From: Sphingomonas sp. PP-F2F-G114-C0414
GTDB taxonomy: Bacteria; Pseudomonadota; Alphaproteobacteria; Sphingomonadales; Sphingomonadaceae
Reading direction: 5' to 3'
Assembly: GCF_003688595.1 (NCBI RefSeq)
Contig: NZ_RCWT01000017.1
Location: forward strand, 1-64,000
DNA length: 64,000 bases
Part shown: piece by piece, positions 36,601 through 44,508 of the stretch
How positions within the stretch are numbered: position 1 is the stretch's first letter
How the letters are laid out: every line of letters starts with the position of its first letter
Notes under the pieces: generated by a model
The model's database searches: none
Seen by the model: only the letters and a program-made list of their open reading frames with translations
What the model was told of the DNA's origin: nothing
Made by a program: the position numbers and the translations under genes

Positions 36601-36794
36601 CGCTCGCCACCGGCGTCGGCAGCGACGTGCAGCGCGGGATCGGTACGGTCGTGGTCGGAGGGCTGGTCCTGACGACGTTCCTGACGCTGTTCCTGATCCC
36701 GGCGCTCTATTTCCTGATCGAGCGGCGCGTCGAGGCGAAGGCCTCCACCGCGCCACGTCCTTCCGCCGATCCCGTGCTGGAGCCTTCGCTATGA
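33678..36794 (+). CDS. Heavy-metal efflux RND transporter, CzcA/CusA family
   Basis: The product is 1038 residues, the normal length. Twelve membrane helices are expected: one near the N-terminus, two blocks of five, and the rest flanking the two large periplasmic loops. VEAYPDIAD after TM1 and the TM4 motif DFGILVDGAIVMTE with its two Asp and one Glu mark the metal (HME) branch that exports Cu, Ag, Zn, Co, Cd or Ni by proton antiport. The specific metal cannot be read safely. It overlaps both the adaptor and the outer-membrane genes, forming one operon. Confidence 0.92.
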   Translation: MIDRLVGFALAKRFIMALLAILIAIFGYYSWSQLAVEAYPDIADTSSQVIAQSPGLAAEEMEQQVTVPLERALNGTPGLAMMRSRTAFGLTLITVVFKDGVEGYWARQRLQERIAAADLPEGVEAGLDDFTSPIGEVYRYTLESDTKSLRELSEIQRWTVIPALRGIDGIANVNNFGGITTQYQLEIDPAALSRYGIALKDVTDAIGANNGNAGGSVVNRGELGYVVRGIGRLRTLDDIGAITVKTKDGTPVHVADLGTLKLGNQERHGILGKDYNNDSIEGIALLLKGANAGPVLDALHAKVDQLNASLKAQDVRIVPYIDRSNLIDATIHKVSHTVFLGIGLVVFVLILFLGSARAALIVAVVIPFAMLVAFALMYLTGVSANLLSLGAIDFGILVDGAIVMTEAILRRREADPDAVLSEQDVRQAAVSVARPIFFATLIIIAAYLPLFAFQRVEAKLFSPMAYAVGYSLLGALVLSLTLVPALAYMMLRKPRRIVHNPVLMRAETGYRRSLAALIARPRIAVATVLVAAVAVVGLGATVGREYLPELDEGSLWLQVSMPAGISLDTAKRMAGDLRAEVLSFPEVSYMVTQTGRNDDGTDPFTPSHIESSVGLKPYDTWPDHESKAELVRRMNARLSRLPGYQIGFSQPMIDGVNDKISGAHSALVVKVFGEDLKEGRRIAQDIVSVLQSVRGSYGVAIDQEPPLPQVVVKVDRSALARYGISIADVNDLLATAVGGQGFSQIFVGERVYDLAVRFPAAARDTVEHLGDLVLTTTGGAHVPLSSVATIGYQAGESTITRELTRRHLTVKLDYRDRDLTSFLAEAQSKIASQVKYDHSRFELTFGGQFENQRRAEARLRIIFGIVAALMLILLYSLFGVFRYALLVLGLVPLAALGGLIALHLTGVTLNVASAVGFIALFGVAVQNGIIMVSNLNAARSRGLALIDAVIEGAAERLRPVLTTATVATVGMLPAALATGVGSDVQRGIGTVVVGGLVLTTFLTLFLIPALYFLIERRVEAKASTAPRPSADPVLEPSL

Positions 36795-38275
36795 CACTCC
36801 GATCCCTCCCCCTGCCCGTCATGCTGCTGGCCACTCTCTCGGGCTGTGCCGTCGGCCCGCGCTACATGCGGCCCGAACTGCCGCGGACGGACCGTTATAC
36901 GTCTGCCCCGCTCCCCGTTCAGACGACCGCCACGGCAGTCCCGATCGGCGACGCGCAACACTTTCTGATCGGCGCGCGCGCGCAGGCAAAATGGTGGACC
37001 GCATTTGGTTCGCCGGACCTCGATCGGCTCGTCGCGCAGGCCTTCGCGGCCAACCCGGACGTCGAGGCAGCCCAAGCGGCCTTGCGAGCGGCGCAGGAGT
37101 CCTATCGCGCCGAACGCGGTGCGCTGCTGCCGACCGTGACGGCGGGGGCAACCGCGAACCGCCAGCGCGTGGCATCCGAGATCGCGTCGCCGCAAAGCTC
37201 CGGCGCGTCGATCTTCAATGTCTACACCGGGCAGTTGAGCGTCGGCTACACCCCCGACCTGTTCGGGGGCGTCCGACGGACGATCGAATCCGCTGCGGCG
37301 CAACGCGACGCGCAACGCTTCACGGTGGAAGCGACCTATCTCACGCTTGCCGCCAACGTCGTAAACGCGGCGCTTCAGGAGGCGCAATTACGCGGACAGC
37401 TGGCGGTAACGCTCGATCTGGCGGACCAGCAACGCCGTCTGTGCGCGCTGATCCAGCGCCAGTTCGAACTCGGATCCATTCCGCGCGGCGACGTCGTCGC
37501 CCAGGATGCGGCACTGGCACAGACCGAGGCGTTGTTGCCCGATCTGCGTCGGCAACTCGCACAGCAGCGCAATGCGCTTGCCGTGCTGCTTGGGCGTCCA
37601 CCCCGGGATCAGCCAGAGGCCATCTTCACGCTGGCGTCGTTCGCCTTGCCAACCGAGTTGCCTGTAAGCCTGCCCGCGCAGTTGCTCGAGCAGCGCCCCG
37701 ATATCGGGCTCGCCGAGGCAAATATACGCGCGCTCAACGCACAATACGGCGTCGCGATCGCCGCTCGCCTGCCCAGCCTCACCCTCAGCGCGGATTCGGG
37801 CCTGGCCGGCGAAACGTTCTCCGCGCTGACCGGACCCGGCGGTTTCTTCTACAACCTGACGGCTGGGCTGCTCCAGCCGATCTTCGATGGCGGCACGCTG
37901 GCGAGACGTGCTCGGGCGGCGCGTGCTTTGCGCGATCAGGCCGCCGCGCAATACAGGAGCGCGGTGCTGACGGCGTTCCAGAACGTTGCCGACACACTCG
38001 AGGCGATCCGCGCGAACGGCGATCTTCTGGCGGCGCAGACGCGTGCCGAGACCTCCGCGGCCGGCAGCCTGACGATCGCAAAGAGCCGGGCGGCGCTCGG
38101 CGACGTCGACAACACCTACCTGATCCAGGCGCAGGCGACGTATCTTCAGGCCCGGCTGGGCGTCATCCAGGCGCAGACCGGGCGGCTAAGCAATACCGTC
38201 GCGCTGTTCCAAGCGATGGGGGGCGATTGGCAACGTCCCGCTGCTGGTGAATCTGTCATCCCACGGAACCCGTGA
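36791..38275 (+). CDS. Outer-membrane efflux lipoprotein (NodT/CusC family)
   Basis: The product is 494 residues with a lipobox LSGC followed by AVGPRYMRPELP, the typical start of NodT-type factors. Two repeats of the TolC-like domain follow (AFAANPDVEAAQAALRAA; QAQATYLQARLGVIQAQTG at the end). It forms the outer-membrane tunnel of the tripartite metal pump encoded with it. ATGA overlap with the RND gene, and TGATG overlap with the following MgtC relic. Confidence 0.92.
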   Translation: MTLRSLPLPVMLLATLSGCAVGPRYMRPELPRTDRYTSAPLPVQTTATAVPIGDAQHFLIGARAQAKWWTAFGSPDLDRLVAQAFAANPDVEAAQAALRAAQESYRAERGALLPTVTAGATANRQRVASEIASPQSSGASIFNVYTGQLSVGYTPDLFGGVRRTIESAAAQRDAQRFTVEATYLTLAANVVNAALQEAQLRGQLAVTLDLADQQRRLCALIQRQFELGSIPRGDVVAQDAALAQTEALLPDLRRQLAQQRNALAVLLGRPPRDQPEAIFTLASFALPTELPVSLPAQLLEQRPDIGLAEANIRALNAQYGVAIAARLPSLTLSADSGLAGETFSALTGPGGFFYNLTAGLLQPIFDGGTLARRARAARALRDQAAAQYRSAVLTAFQNVADTLEAIRANGDLLAAQTRAETSAAGSLTIAKSRAALGDVDNTYLIQAQATYLQARLGVIQAQTGRLSNTVALFQAMGGDWQRPAAGESVIPRNP

Positions 38276-38690
38276 TGCTCAACTGGGATGTCCCGCCCTG
38301 ACGATCACCTTCGCATCGCTCGCGACGGTCTTCGTACTAGGCACGCTGATTGGATTGGAGCAGCAAGGGCGTCCGCGAACCGCGGGGCTTCGTATCAACG
38401 TCCTGGTCGCCGTAGGGGCGGCGGCCTTCGCCGATCTCGGCCTCCGGACGGCGGGACAGGCGCAAGAAAAGCGCTGTACCGCGTCCACGTCGTATGTCCC
38501 GTCGAGCAGGTCGCGATGGCACGCGACATTCTCTACGACGAGATCGAGTTGCAACACTATCCGACGCGCGAGATCGAGACGATGGCGAAGCGTCCGTCGA
38601 ACTCGGTGCGATCCTCCTGCCGACCAGCGCGCAGGTTACCGAACTGGACGTCAATTGTCGCTCATCTGGGTAGGCGCGCGGGGATCATCG
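38275..38690 (+). pseudogene. MgtC/SapB-family membrane protein relic
   Basis: Pieces of one MgtC-type protein occur in three frames. TFASLATVFVLGTLIGLEQQ and AGLRINVLVAVGAA (about 38299-38440) are the N-terminal helices. YRVHVVCPVEQVAMARDIL and the following residues (about 38470-38590) belong to the C-terminal domain. LGAILLPTSAQVTELDV (about 38600-38655) is its end in a third frame. The middle helices are deleted. The relic keeps the TGATG overlap with the efflux gene, so it was once the fourth gene of the operon. Confidence 0.75.
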
Positions 38691-39084
38691 CTTGCCGGGT
38701 GAAAGGTTCGATCAGATCCCATCGGTTGCCGTAGAGGTCTTCGAAGACGGCCACGGTGCCGTATGGCTCATGGCGAGGCACCTCGACGAAGCGGATACCC
38801 TGCTCCGTGTAGGCGAGGTAGTCCCGGGTGAAGTCGTCTGTTTCGAGAAACAGGAACACGCGACCGCCGCTTTGATCGCCGATTGCTCTACGTTGCCGGT
38901 CGCCGACGGCCCTCGCCAGTAGCAGTCCGCTCGCCGCGCCATACGGTGCGACCACCACCCATCGTTTGTCATCGGTCAGCGCGGTATCTTCCCGCAACTC
39001 GAAGCCAAGCTTCCCGACAAAGAAGGCGAGAGCGGTCTCATAGTCGACGACGAGGAGGGCGGTCAGGTTCATGCGCTGGGGCAT
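38662..39084 (-). CDS. VOC-family (glyoxalase-like) protein
   Basis: The product is 140 residues with one complete vicinal-oxygen-chelate module set: MNLTALLVVDYETALAFF at the front, LGFELREDTAL, VVVAPYG, VFLFLETDDF and VFEDLYGNRWDLIEP at the end, where the Glu is a metal ligand. The family includes glyoxalases, dioxygenases and drug-binding proteins, and the specific role is not visible. AGG with spacing of eight supports Met at 39084. A longer frame to 39321 overlaps the riboswitch and is rejected. Its 3' end runs into the MgtC relic. Confidence 0.82.
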   Translation of the reverse strand: MPQRMNLTALLVVDYETALAFFVGKLGFELREDTALTDDKRWVVVAPYGAASGLLLARAVGDRQRRAIGDQSGGRVFLFLETDDFTRDYLAYTEQGIRFVEVPRHEPYGTVAVFEDLYGNRWDLIEPFTRQAMIPARLPR

Positions 39085-39207
39085 CCAGTGAACCTGCTCC
39101 AATATCCGACGTCGCGCCAACGCCCGCTCCCACCCAGGATGGCGAAACGGCAAATCTGACCGAAACCGGCCGTTGACGAGATTACCCTCAGACGACATAG
39201 GCGCCGG

Positions 39208-39275
39208 AACGGCGATGGATTTCCGCCAGGCTATTCGGCCGAACCGCCCTCGCAAGGGCCGATGATTCCTACCAA
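39208..39275 (+). promoter_or_regulatory. Fluoride riboswitch (crcB motif)
   Basis: The core elements of the crcB RNA are visible in order: GGCGATGG at 39211, pairing GCC segments, AACCGCC near 39242, and GCCGATGATTCCTACC at 39258-39273. This is the conserved 3' segment that follows the pseudoknot. It sits about 30 bases upstream of the transporter start. Fluoride binding would permit expression of the downstream gene. Identification is by consensus recall, not by a covariance search. Confidence 0.85.
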
Positions 39276-39301
39276 GCGCCGCAAGGCAGCAAGGAGGAAT
39301 C

Positions 39302-40657
39302 GTGCACGCAACGTTTCGCAATCTCTATAACGACCTGAACGTGGCGGCGTTTGTCCGCGATCGTCGCGACCATGCCGTGTCGGTCATGCACTGGGCGCTT
39401 ATTCTGGTACCGATGGCCGCACTCGTTGGTACGCTCTGCGCTGCGTTTCTATGGAGCCTCGATGCGGTTACACGCCTGCGGTTCGCATCGCCCTGGCTGC
39501 TCTACCTGCTGCCGGCAGGCGGCTTCGTGGTAGGGCTGCTGTACCATCTGACCGGTCGTTCGGTGGAGGGCGGCAACAACCTCATCGTCGAGCAAATCCA
39601 CGAACCGGGCGGCGGGGTGCCGTTGCGGATGGCACCACTCATCTTCCTTGGCACGGTGGTGACGCATCTGTTCGGCGGTTCGGCCGGACGCGAAGGCACC
39701 GCCGTCCAGTTGGGCGGTAGTCTCGCCAGCGGCGTTGGTCGCGCGCTCAAGCTCGATGCGGACGGCACCCGCATCCTGCTGATGGGCGGAATCGCGGCCG
39801 GGTTCGGCGCGGTGTTCGGCACGCCGATCGCGGGCGCAGTGTTCGCGCTGGAGGTGCTGGCAATCGGGCGCGTCGAATATCGCGCGCTGGTGCCGTGCCT
39901 CGTCGCGGCACTGGTCGGCGGCTGGACGTGCCTCGCATGGGGCATTCATCACGGGGTGTACCGGATCGCCACGCTGATGCCGGTCGATGCGCTGCTCGTC
40001 GCCAAAGCCGGCATCGCCGGGGTGGCGTTCGGGTTGGTCGGTCTCGTCTTCGCGGAAACCAATCATGCGCTGGGTGGGTGGCTCAGGCGTGTCGTTCCCT
40101 ATGGCCCGCTGCGCCCGGTCCTTGGCGGGATCGCAGTCATCGCGCTCGTCCACCTGTTCGGCACGCGCGACTATCTCGGTCTCGGCACGCTGGCGGCGAC
40201 ACCTGACGGCCTCACCCTCGCCAGCTTCTTCGGCCCTGAGACTCATCCGTGGAGCTGGGCGCTCAAACTGCTGTTCACCGTCGTCACGCTCAGTGCCGGC
40301 TTCAAGGGCGGCGAGGTCACGCCGCTGTTCTTCATCGGCGCGGCGCTCGGCAATGCGCTTGCCCCTGTGTTCGGCGTGCCGACCGACGTGTTCGCAGCGA
40401 TCGGGTTCGTCGCGCTCTTCGCTGGGGCCGCCAACACACCGCTCGCCTGCACCTTCATGGGAATCGAGCTGTTCGGCGCTGCCTATGCGGTACCGATCGC
40501 GGTGGCCTGCTTCGTCGCCTACCTCTGCTCGGGTCACAACGGCATCTACTTGTCGCAGCGCGTCGCCGTGCCGAAGGTGCCGGCGACCGGCCTTACCCCG
40601 AACGCGACCCTGCGCGAGGCGCGGGCGCATCGCGCCGCGCGTCGCCCGCGCTCTTGA
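39302..40657 (+). CDS. CLC-family transporter, probable fluoride/proton antiporter (CLC-F type)
   Basis: The product is 451 residues with about ten or more membrane helices. CLC signatures are seen as GGSAGREGTAVQLGGSL (the gating-Glu loop, with Thr in place of the usual Pro), AGFGAVFGTPIAGAVFALE, and SAGFKGGEVTPLFFIGAALG. The riboswitch in front points to the CLC-F branch that expels fluoride. The start is GTG 39302 with AAGGAGG four bases upstream. It is probably a single-gene fluoride-resistance unit. Confidence 0.88.
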   Translation: MHATFRNLYNDLNVAAFVRDRRDHAVSVMHWALILVPMAALVGTLCAAFLWSLDAVTRLRFASPWLLYLLPAGGFVVGLLYHLTGRSVEGGNNLIVEQIHEPGGGVPLRMAPLIFLGTVVTHLFGGSAGREGTAVQLGGSLASGVGRALKLDADGTRILLMGGIAAGFGAVFGTPIAGAVFALEVLAIGRVEYRALVPCLVAALVGGWTCLAWGIHHGVYRIATLMPVDALLVAKAGIAGVAFGLVGLVFAETNHALGGWLRRVVPYGPLRPVLGGIAVIALVHLFGTRDYLGLGTLAATPDGLTLASFFGPETHPWSWALKLLFTVVTLSAGFKGGEVTPLFFIGAALGNALAPVFGVPTDVFAAIGFVALFAGAANTPLACTFMGIELFGAAYAVPIAVACFVAYLCSGHNGIYLSQRVAVPKVPATGLTPNATLREARAHRAARRPRS

Positions 40658-40825
40658 TCCCCGCACCGATCGAAGGTCTGTCCATGCCCAATCGTTTCAC
40701 CGTCCAGCATCGCGAAATCGGGATGCGGCCCGAGCCGAAAGCCGCAGAAAAGCGTGGTTGTGGCGGAGGGGTTATCTAGCGAATCGCGGGATGGGGACAT
40801 CAACGCCGCCTGCTCGGCTCCATGC

Positions 40826-41164
40826 TCATGAACAATCAATCTTCGTTGATATCGTCAGCTTTTTGCCGACGTTTAAATCCCACGTGCGGCTGATAACGAC
40901 CTTCCCGCCACGATTGAACATGATCGTTGTTGTCTGAGAACCACCGGAAGGGCTTGAACCGCCTGTCACGATACCTGTCTCCACCGTTTGACCGGCCGGA
41001 CAGGTCGCACCCTCAGCCACGAGTAGGGGGCGGATTTTTTTGTATATCGCTGCCGCCTGTCGTTGACTGAGCTTACCTGGAAGATCGCCCACGGCCATTG
41101 CAGGGGCCGCAATTGAAAGTGCCAGAGCTGCGGCGAAGACGACCGTGATAGGCTTGATGGTCAT
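40826..41164 (-). CDS. Small exported hypothetical protein
   Basis: The product is 112 residues with a signal peptide (VVFAAALALSIAAPAMA). The mature part has two cysteines (ATCPAG and the last but one residue), a Gly/Ser-rich turn and a C-terminal strand pair VVISRTWDLNVGKKLTI. No family recognised. It resembles the island's small exported proteins in size and cysteine number but does not share their C-terminal motif. Neighbours are unrelated. Confidence 0.6.
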   Translation of the reverse strand: MTIKPITVVFAAALALSIAAPAMAVGDLPGKLSQRQAAAIYKKIRPLLVAEGATCPAGQTVETGIVTGGSSPSGGSQTTTIMFNRGGKVVISRTWDLNVGKKLTISTKIDCS

Positions 41165-41316
41165 GCTGTTTCCAACGCCTCGAATGGATGGTTGCCGATC
41201 ATTGTCATCGAACGATGGCCCGAACGTGAACGGCTGCTTTCGAATGAGACAGGCCGGCTAAAGTCGAATGCTGGCACAACTGGCCCATGCTCGATTGGTT
41301 CACGCAGCGGGAGCTG

Positions 41317-41760
41317 TCATCGGGAAATCAGGAGGGTCGATGTCGCGGATGCACATAGTCGACCCTGTGCATCCAGCAGTCTAGCTTCGGAAAAAGCAGC
41401 GCGGCGCCCTAAGGAAATCATCTTGCCCTCGGCACGCACGGGTCCGCTCGCCTCGCTCAGCGCCCGATGATACGACACCTTGAGTTCCAATGTCGTAAAA
41501 CCCTGACCCGCCGGCCGGCTGGAATGGACCGCGGCGCCGCAGGCGCTGTCGAGCAACGTCGCCGCATAGCCGCCATGCACCGATCCGATCGGGTTGTAGA
41601 CCTTGCGCGACGGCGAACCCTCGAACACCACACGGCCACGCTCGAGTTCGACCAGAACGATATCCAGCGTCTCGTGGATCGGCGGGTGAACATTGGCTGC
41701 CATCAAGGCTGCGAGCTGGTCATGGCCATCAAGTTCGGCGTGATCGGTCAAGATGCTCAT
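41317..41760 (-). CDS. PaaI-family hotdog thioesterase
   Basis: This 147-residue cytoplasmic protein has the hotdog fold signature of the PaaI/YdiI group: YNPIGSVHGGYAATLLDSA with the active-site His-Gly-Gly segment, then LELKVSYHRAL and GRRAAFSEARLLD. The family hydrolyses acyl-CoA thioesters. The N-terminus is similar to the fragment at 27157, which shows that a second copy existed next to tetR. It is the last chromosomal gene before the mobile region. Confidence 0.88.
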   Translation of the reverse strand: MSILTDHAELDGHDQLAALMAANVHPPIHETLDIVLVELERGRVVFEGSPSRKVYNPIGSVHGGYAATLLDSACGAAVHSSRPAGQGFTTLELKVSYHRALSEASGPVRAEGKMISLGRRAAFSEARLLDAQGRLCASATSTLLISR

Positions 41761-41823
41761 ACGCGGACGCTTCCGGGAGTAATCTCAGTCATCCTGGCGC
41801 GTGGCTCATCGTGATCACACTTG

Positions 41824-41958
41824 TTAATATAAGTCGGCCGGACCGCGCCAGGAACGGAAGCCAGCGGTCGTCACGAACATGTGAAGCGCCGGGGCGTCCG
41901 ACAGCTTGTAGCTCTTCTCCGCCGCCTCGGCCTGTCGGCAGCGTAATTCGGTTAGCAC
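41824..41958 (-). pseudogene. P4-type tyrosine integrase relic, N-terminal fragment
   Basis: From GTG 41958 the minus strand encodes LTELRCRQAEAAEKSYKLSD and HMFVTTAGFRSWR. This is the arm-binding N-terminal domain (DUF4102) of P4-like integrases, which normally reads YKLSD...L.LFV...G.KSWR. A stop follows after 44 codons, and the core-binding and catalytic domains are missing. It lies 155 bases from a tRNA-end-like site in the usual attachment site-to-int arrangement, so it marks a decayed integrated element. Confidence 0.75.
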
Positions 41959-42112
41959 CGACACCCGCAGAACGTCTTCAACGTACCCCAAAATACTCCC
42001 AACAAGCGTGCGCTTGAGTGGGAAACTATGGGATCGTTTGAGACTACCGCGCTATTAAAAGCGAGGCAGAACCTAGGCTTCCGAGGTGGTTTGAGATGCT
42101 GTGGGCCACTAA

Positions 42113-42126
42113 AATGGCGGAGACGG
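42113..42126 (-). other. Probable attachment core: 3' end of a tRNA gene
   Basis: On the minus strand these bases read CTCCGTCTCCGCCA, which looks like the 3' acceptor strand plus CCA of a Ser-type tRNA. No T-arm is found next to it, so it is not a tRNA gene but a leftover target copy. On its AlpA side lie GGGGTACC and GGGGGTATC, and on its integrase side TTTTGGGGTACG, which resemble integrase arm sites. Confidence 0.5.
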
Positions 42127-42223
42127 AGCCCGCCGAATTCATGCACCCATACTACTGATTTGCCGTGGTATTTTAGCGTATCATCAGCGCCGATACCCCC
42201 TACGGTACCCCCCATGCTCCGCT

Positions 42224-42493
42224 TCATGGCCGTACTCCGTCGGGAGCGCGATCAGTCGGCCAAGCCTCCACTTTGGCATCAACCCACCCAACGCCATTTG
42301 CGCTCAGCCGTTTCGCAGCGGGAAACTCTAGTGATTGCATTTTGCGGTAGATGGTAGCGCGACTCAGCCCCCTGCGCTGTTTGACGGCGCACAGCCGAAG
42401 GATGACCGTCGCAGGCAGCGAAGCGTCCAAGCCGGCGAATGATGTTGAAGGCTGCAGATCTGTATAAAAACTGCTAGAAGCACTGTTAGCCAT
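42224..42493 (-). CDS. AlpA-family excisionase-like regulator
   Basis: The product is 89 residues and contains an AlpA/MerR-like winged helix: VILRLCAVKQRRGLSRATIYRKM, with GVGWVDAKVEAWPTDR matching the family's C-terminal part. AlpA proteins activate excision of P4-like islands and can act as recombination directionality factors. AGAGGA with spacing of six supports the start at 42493. It lies just inside the attachment core, where such genes usually are. Confidence 0.8.
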   Translation of the reverse strand: MANSASSSFYTDLQPSTSFAGLDASLPATVILRLCAVKQRRGLSRATIYRKMQSLEFPAAKRLSANGVGWVDAKVEAWPTDRAPDGVRP

Positions 42494-42561
42494 TGGGTTT
42501 CCTCTCGGGTTTTCCGTGGTGAGGGCTGACAGGCGTGTTTCGACCACCCTGTCAGCCCGAT

Positions 42562-43254
42562 TCATTGATCAGTTAAGCTAAACCAAGCCCGGTTCACGAT
42601 CTCTTTGATATCAAGGCATATATAGCTGGCTCGCCCTTCGACATCTTCCCCAGACGGATCGTCCTCTAATATGAACTCGATCGATCCGTTCGGGCCTGCA
42701 CTCACAAACCACTTTGGCACATCGTGCAAAAATATGTCTCGACTCATAAGATCTGCGTAAGCAGTCAGAAGCCGGGCAGCATCAATGCTAAACCATTCCA
42801 TCATCTTGACGTGGCGCGGTCCTGGAGTGCCTTCTTTCTCTCCATGATCATCATCACGCGCTAGTGCTGAATCAATGCTCATTATGTCCGGAACATCCTC
42901 ACCCCTTGCGGCGAGCTCTTTTCCTATGAGGAGATTCTTACAGCACATAAAGTCAAGCGGTGTAAAATCGGGGTGGAGGCGACCTAAATTCACCGCGTCC
43001 CACAGTCGCGATGAAAGATTACGCAGTCCCATCGTATTCATGCCATAACGACTTAGTTCAGCAAGAATTGCAGCGATGTGGACAGCCTCGTACCCGAAGC
43101 GACGATGGTTGCCGCGTCCGTGCTTCTGATCACCTAATGCGAAAATCAGCCCTTCTTTCAGCCAGTAGGCGATCGTATCACCCGGTAGGCCAATCGCGAC
43201 GCTGAGTTGCTGACGCGTCATCTGAAGAGCGTAGTGGTTGTCAGGAAGCACCAT
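42562..43254 (-). CDS. MerR-like DNA-binding domain protein, mobile-element associated
   Basis: The preferred product is 230 residues. Near its start lies a MerR-type helix-turn-helix (MTRQQLSVAIGLPGDTIAY, GLIFALGDQKHGRGNHRRF, followed by AVHIAAILAELSRYGM). The rest, with WFSIDAARLLTAYADLM and a C-terminal strand region, has no known family. Starts at 43407, 43254 or 43221 are all possible, and none has a good ribosome site. It follows AlpA's orientation with 68 bases between. Probably a regulator of the integrated element. Confidence 0.55.
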   Translation of the reverse strand: MVLPDNHYALQMTRQQLSVAIGLPGDTIAYWLKEGLIFALGDQKHGRGNHRRFGYEAVHIAAILAELSRYGMNTMGLRNLSSRLWDAVNLGRLHPDFTPLDFMCCKNLLIGKELAARGEDVPDIMSIDSALARDDDHGEKEGTPGPRHVKMMEWFSIDAARLLTAYADLMSRDIFLHDVPKWFVSAGPNGSIEFILEDDPSGEDVEGRASYICLDIKEIVNRAWFSLTDQ

Positions 43255-43506
43255 AACCACGCTATTGGAGGACAAATTCCAAAAAAAAAGGATTTTTCTC
43301 TTTATTTCGCTGCCATTTCGCCTCGGCGGACAAAAATTCCGAGCAAGTAGGGCGTCCGCCGCCTTTTCCTGAAGCATGGCAAAGGCACACCCGTTTTTAG
43401 AAGGCATAGCCAGTGCGGTCGCGAATGGCCAAGACTGGGCGCAAGCGAAACGGCCGAGTAGGAAGGAAAGCGGACCTTGCGCTATTGGGAAGGCAGATGG
43501 CGTCAG

Positions 43507-44348
43507 CTAGGGTCACGACTCATTGATCAAAGCCAGAAGATGACGGTGGCGGCGAGCGCGATAGCGGAAAAGAAGACGGTCGGGCATCGATCGTAGCGGG
43601 TAGCGACGCGGCGCCAGTCCTTTAGACGACCGAACACAATCTCGATACGGTTCCGGCTTCGGTAGCGGCGCTTGTCATATTTGACGGGGATGATCCGGGA
43701 TTTTCGCCCCAGAATGCAAGGCGTTATGCCCTTTGCCTGAAGGGCGTCCCTATACCAGTCTGCGTCATAGCCGCGGTCGCCCAGCATCCACTGCGCCTTG
43801 GGTAGATCATCAAGCAGCGCGGCAGCGCCGGTGTAGTCGCTGACCTGGCCCGCGGTCATGAAGAAGCTGAGCGGTCTGCCTTCTGCATCGGTGACGGCGT
43901 GCAGCTTCGTATTCATACCGCCTTTGGTGCGACCGATGAGGCGCCCAAGGCCCCCTTTTTAACCCGCAGGCTGGACGCCGTGCGGTGCGCCTTCAGATAG
44001 GTCGCGTCGATCATGATCGTCTTCGGCGTGGCGCTCGCGGCCGCCAGTCCTTCCATTATGCGGAGGAAGACACCCCTTTCGCCCCATCGCTTCCACCGGT
44101 TGTAGAGCGTCTTGTGTAGGCCATATTCCCGAGGGGCATCGCACCATCGTAGCCCGTTGCGGTTGACGAAAACGATGCCGCTCAACATTCGCCGGTCATC
44201 AACCCGTGGCTTGCCGTGGCTCTTGGGAAAATACGGTTCGAGCCGCGCCATCTGCTCGTCGGTCAGCCAGTACAGGTCGCTCATCCTCCGTCTCCTCACG
44301 GAGCCTGAATCAGATCGAGCTGCTCAGATCAATGGGTCCTGACCCTAG
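43507..44348 (-). mobile_element. Complete IS5-family insertion sequence
   Basis: Inverted ends are visible: CTAGGGTCACGACTCATTGATC on the left (43507-43528) and CTAGGGTCAGGACCCATTGATC at the right end read inward (44348-44327), with two mismatches in 22. The outer CTAG on both sides probably is the 4-bp target duplication typical of IS5-type elements (YTAR), placing the true ends at about 43511 and 44344. It carries one transposase in two overlapping frames. Confidence 0.88.
43527..44284 (-). CDS. IS5-family transposase, expressed by programmed frameshift
   Basis: The first frame (start 44284, MSDLYWLTDEQMARLEPYFP) holds the DNA-binding region and the first DDE Asp in IMIDATYLKAH. The second frame (43527-43916) holds MLGDRGYDADWYRDAL with the second Asp and RNRIEIVFGRLKDWRR with the catalytic Glu. 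The frames join at an AAAAAGGGGG slippery run on the minus strand near 43960-43970, the usual frameshift site of this IS group. All catalytic residues are present, so the element may still be active. Confidence 0.85.
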
Positions 44349-44449
44349 TCTCCTTGACGATAGGCAAGGCGCACATGGTTGACCATCGCCGCGGTAGGCT
44401 GCCGCAGGCTCATGGCATTGAGCGCATAGAACAGGCCGCACAAGATCAT
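44345..44449 (-). other. Short open frame abutting the IS5 element, possible gene tail
   Basis: A 34-codon frame reads ILCGLFYALNAMSLRQPTA and then AAMVNHVRLAYRQGD. Its TAG stop lies in the CTAG at the IS edge. The sequence looks natural but belongs to no family I recognise. It may be the broken end of an older gene interrupted by the IS. The remaining bases up to 44508 show nothing else. Confidence 0.3.
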
Positions 44450-44508
44450 TCTCTATCGCAAAAATGGACGAGTTCAGGCTGGAGATTACCCTAAGCTCCA
44501 AGCAATTA

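Noticed and set aside
38662..39321. 219-residue version of the VOC protein
   Set aside because: The extra 79 residues show no VOC similarity and would be encoded across the fluoride riboswitch on the opposite strand.
40684..40779. Short frame MPNRFTVQHREIGMR after the CLC gene
   Set aside because: About 31 codons, no convincing ribosome site and no recognisable sequence. Treated as chance.
42100..42190. Complete tRNA-Ser gene
   Set aside because: Only the last 14 bases fit. No T-arm TTCGA, anticodon arm or D-arm is found in either direction.
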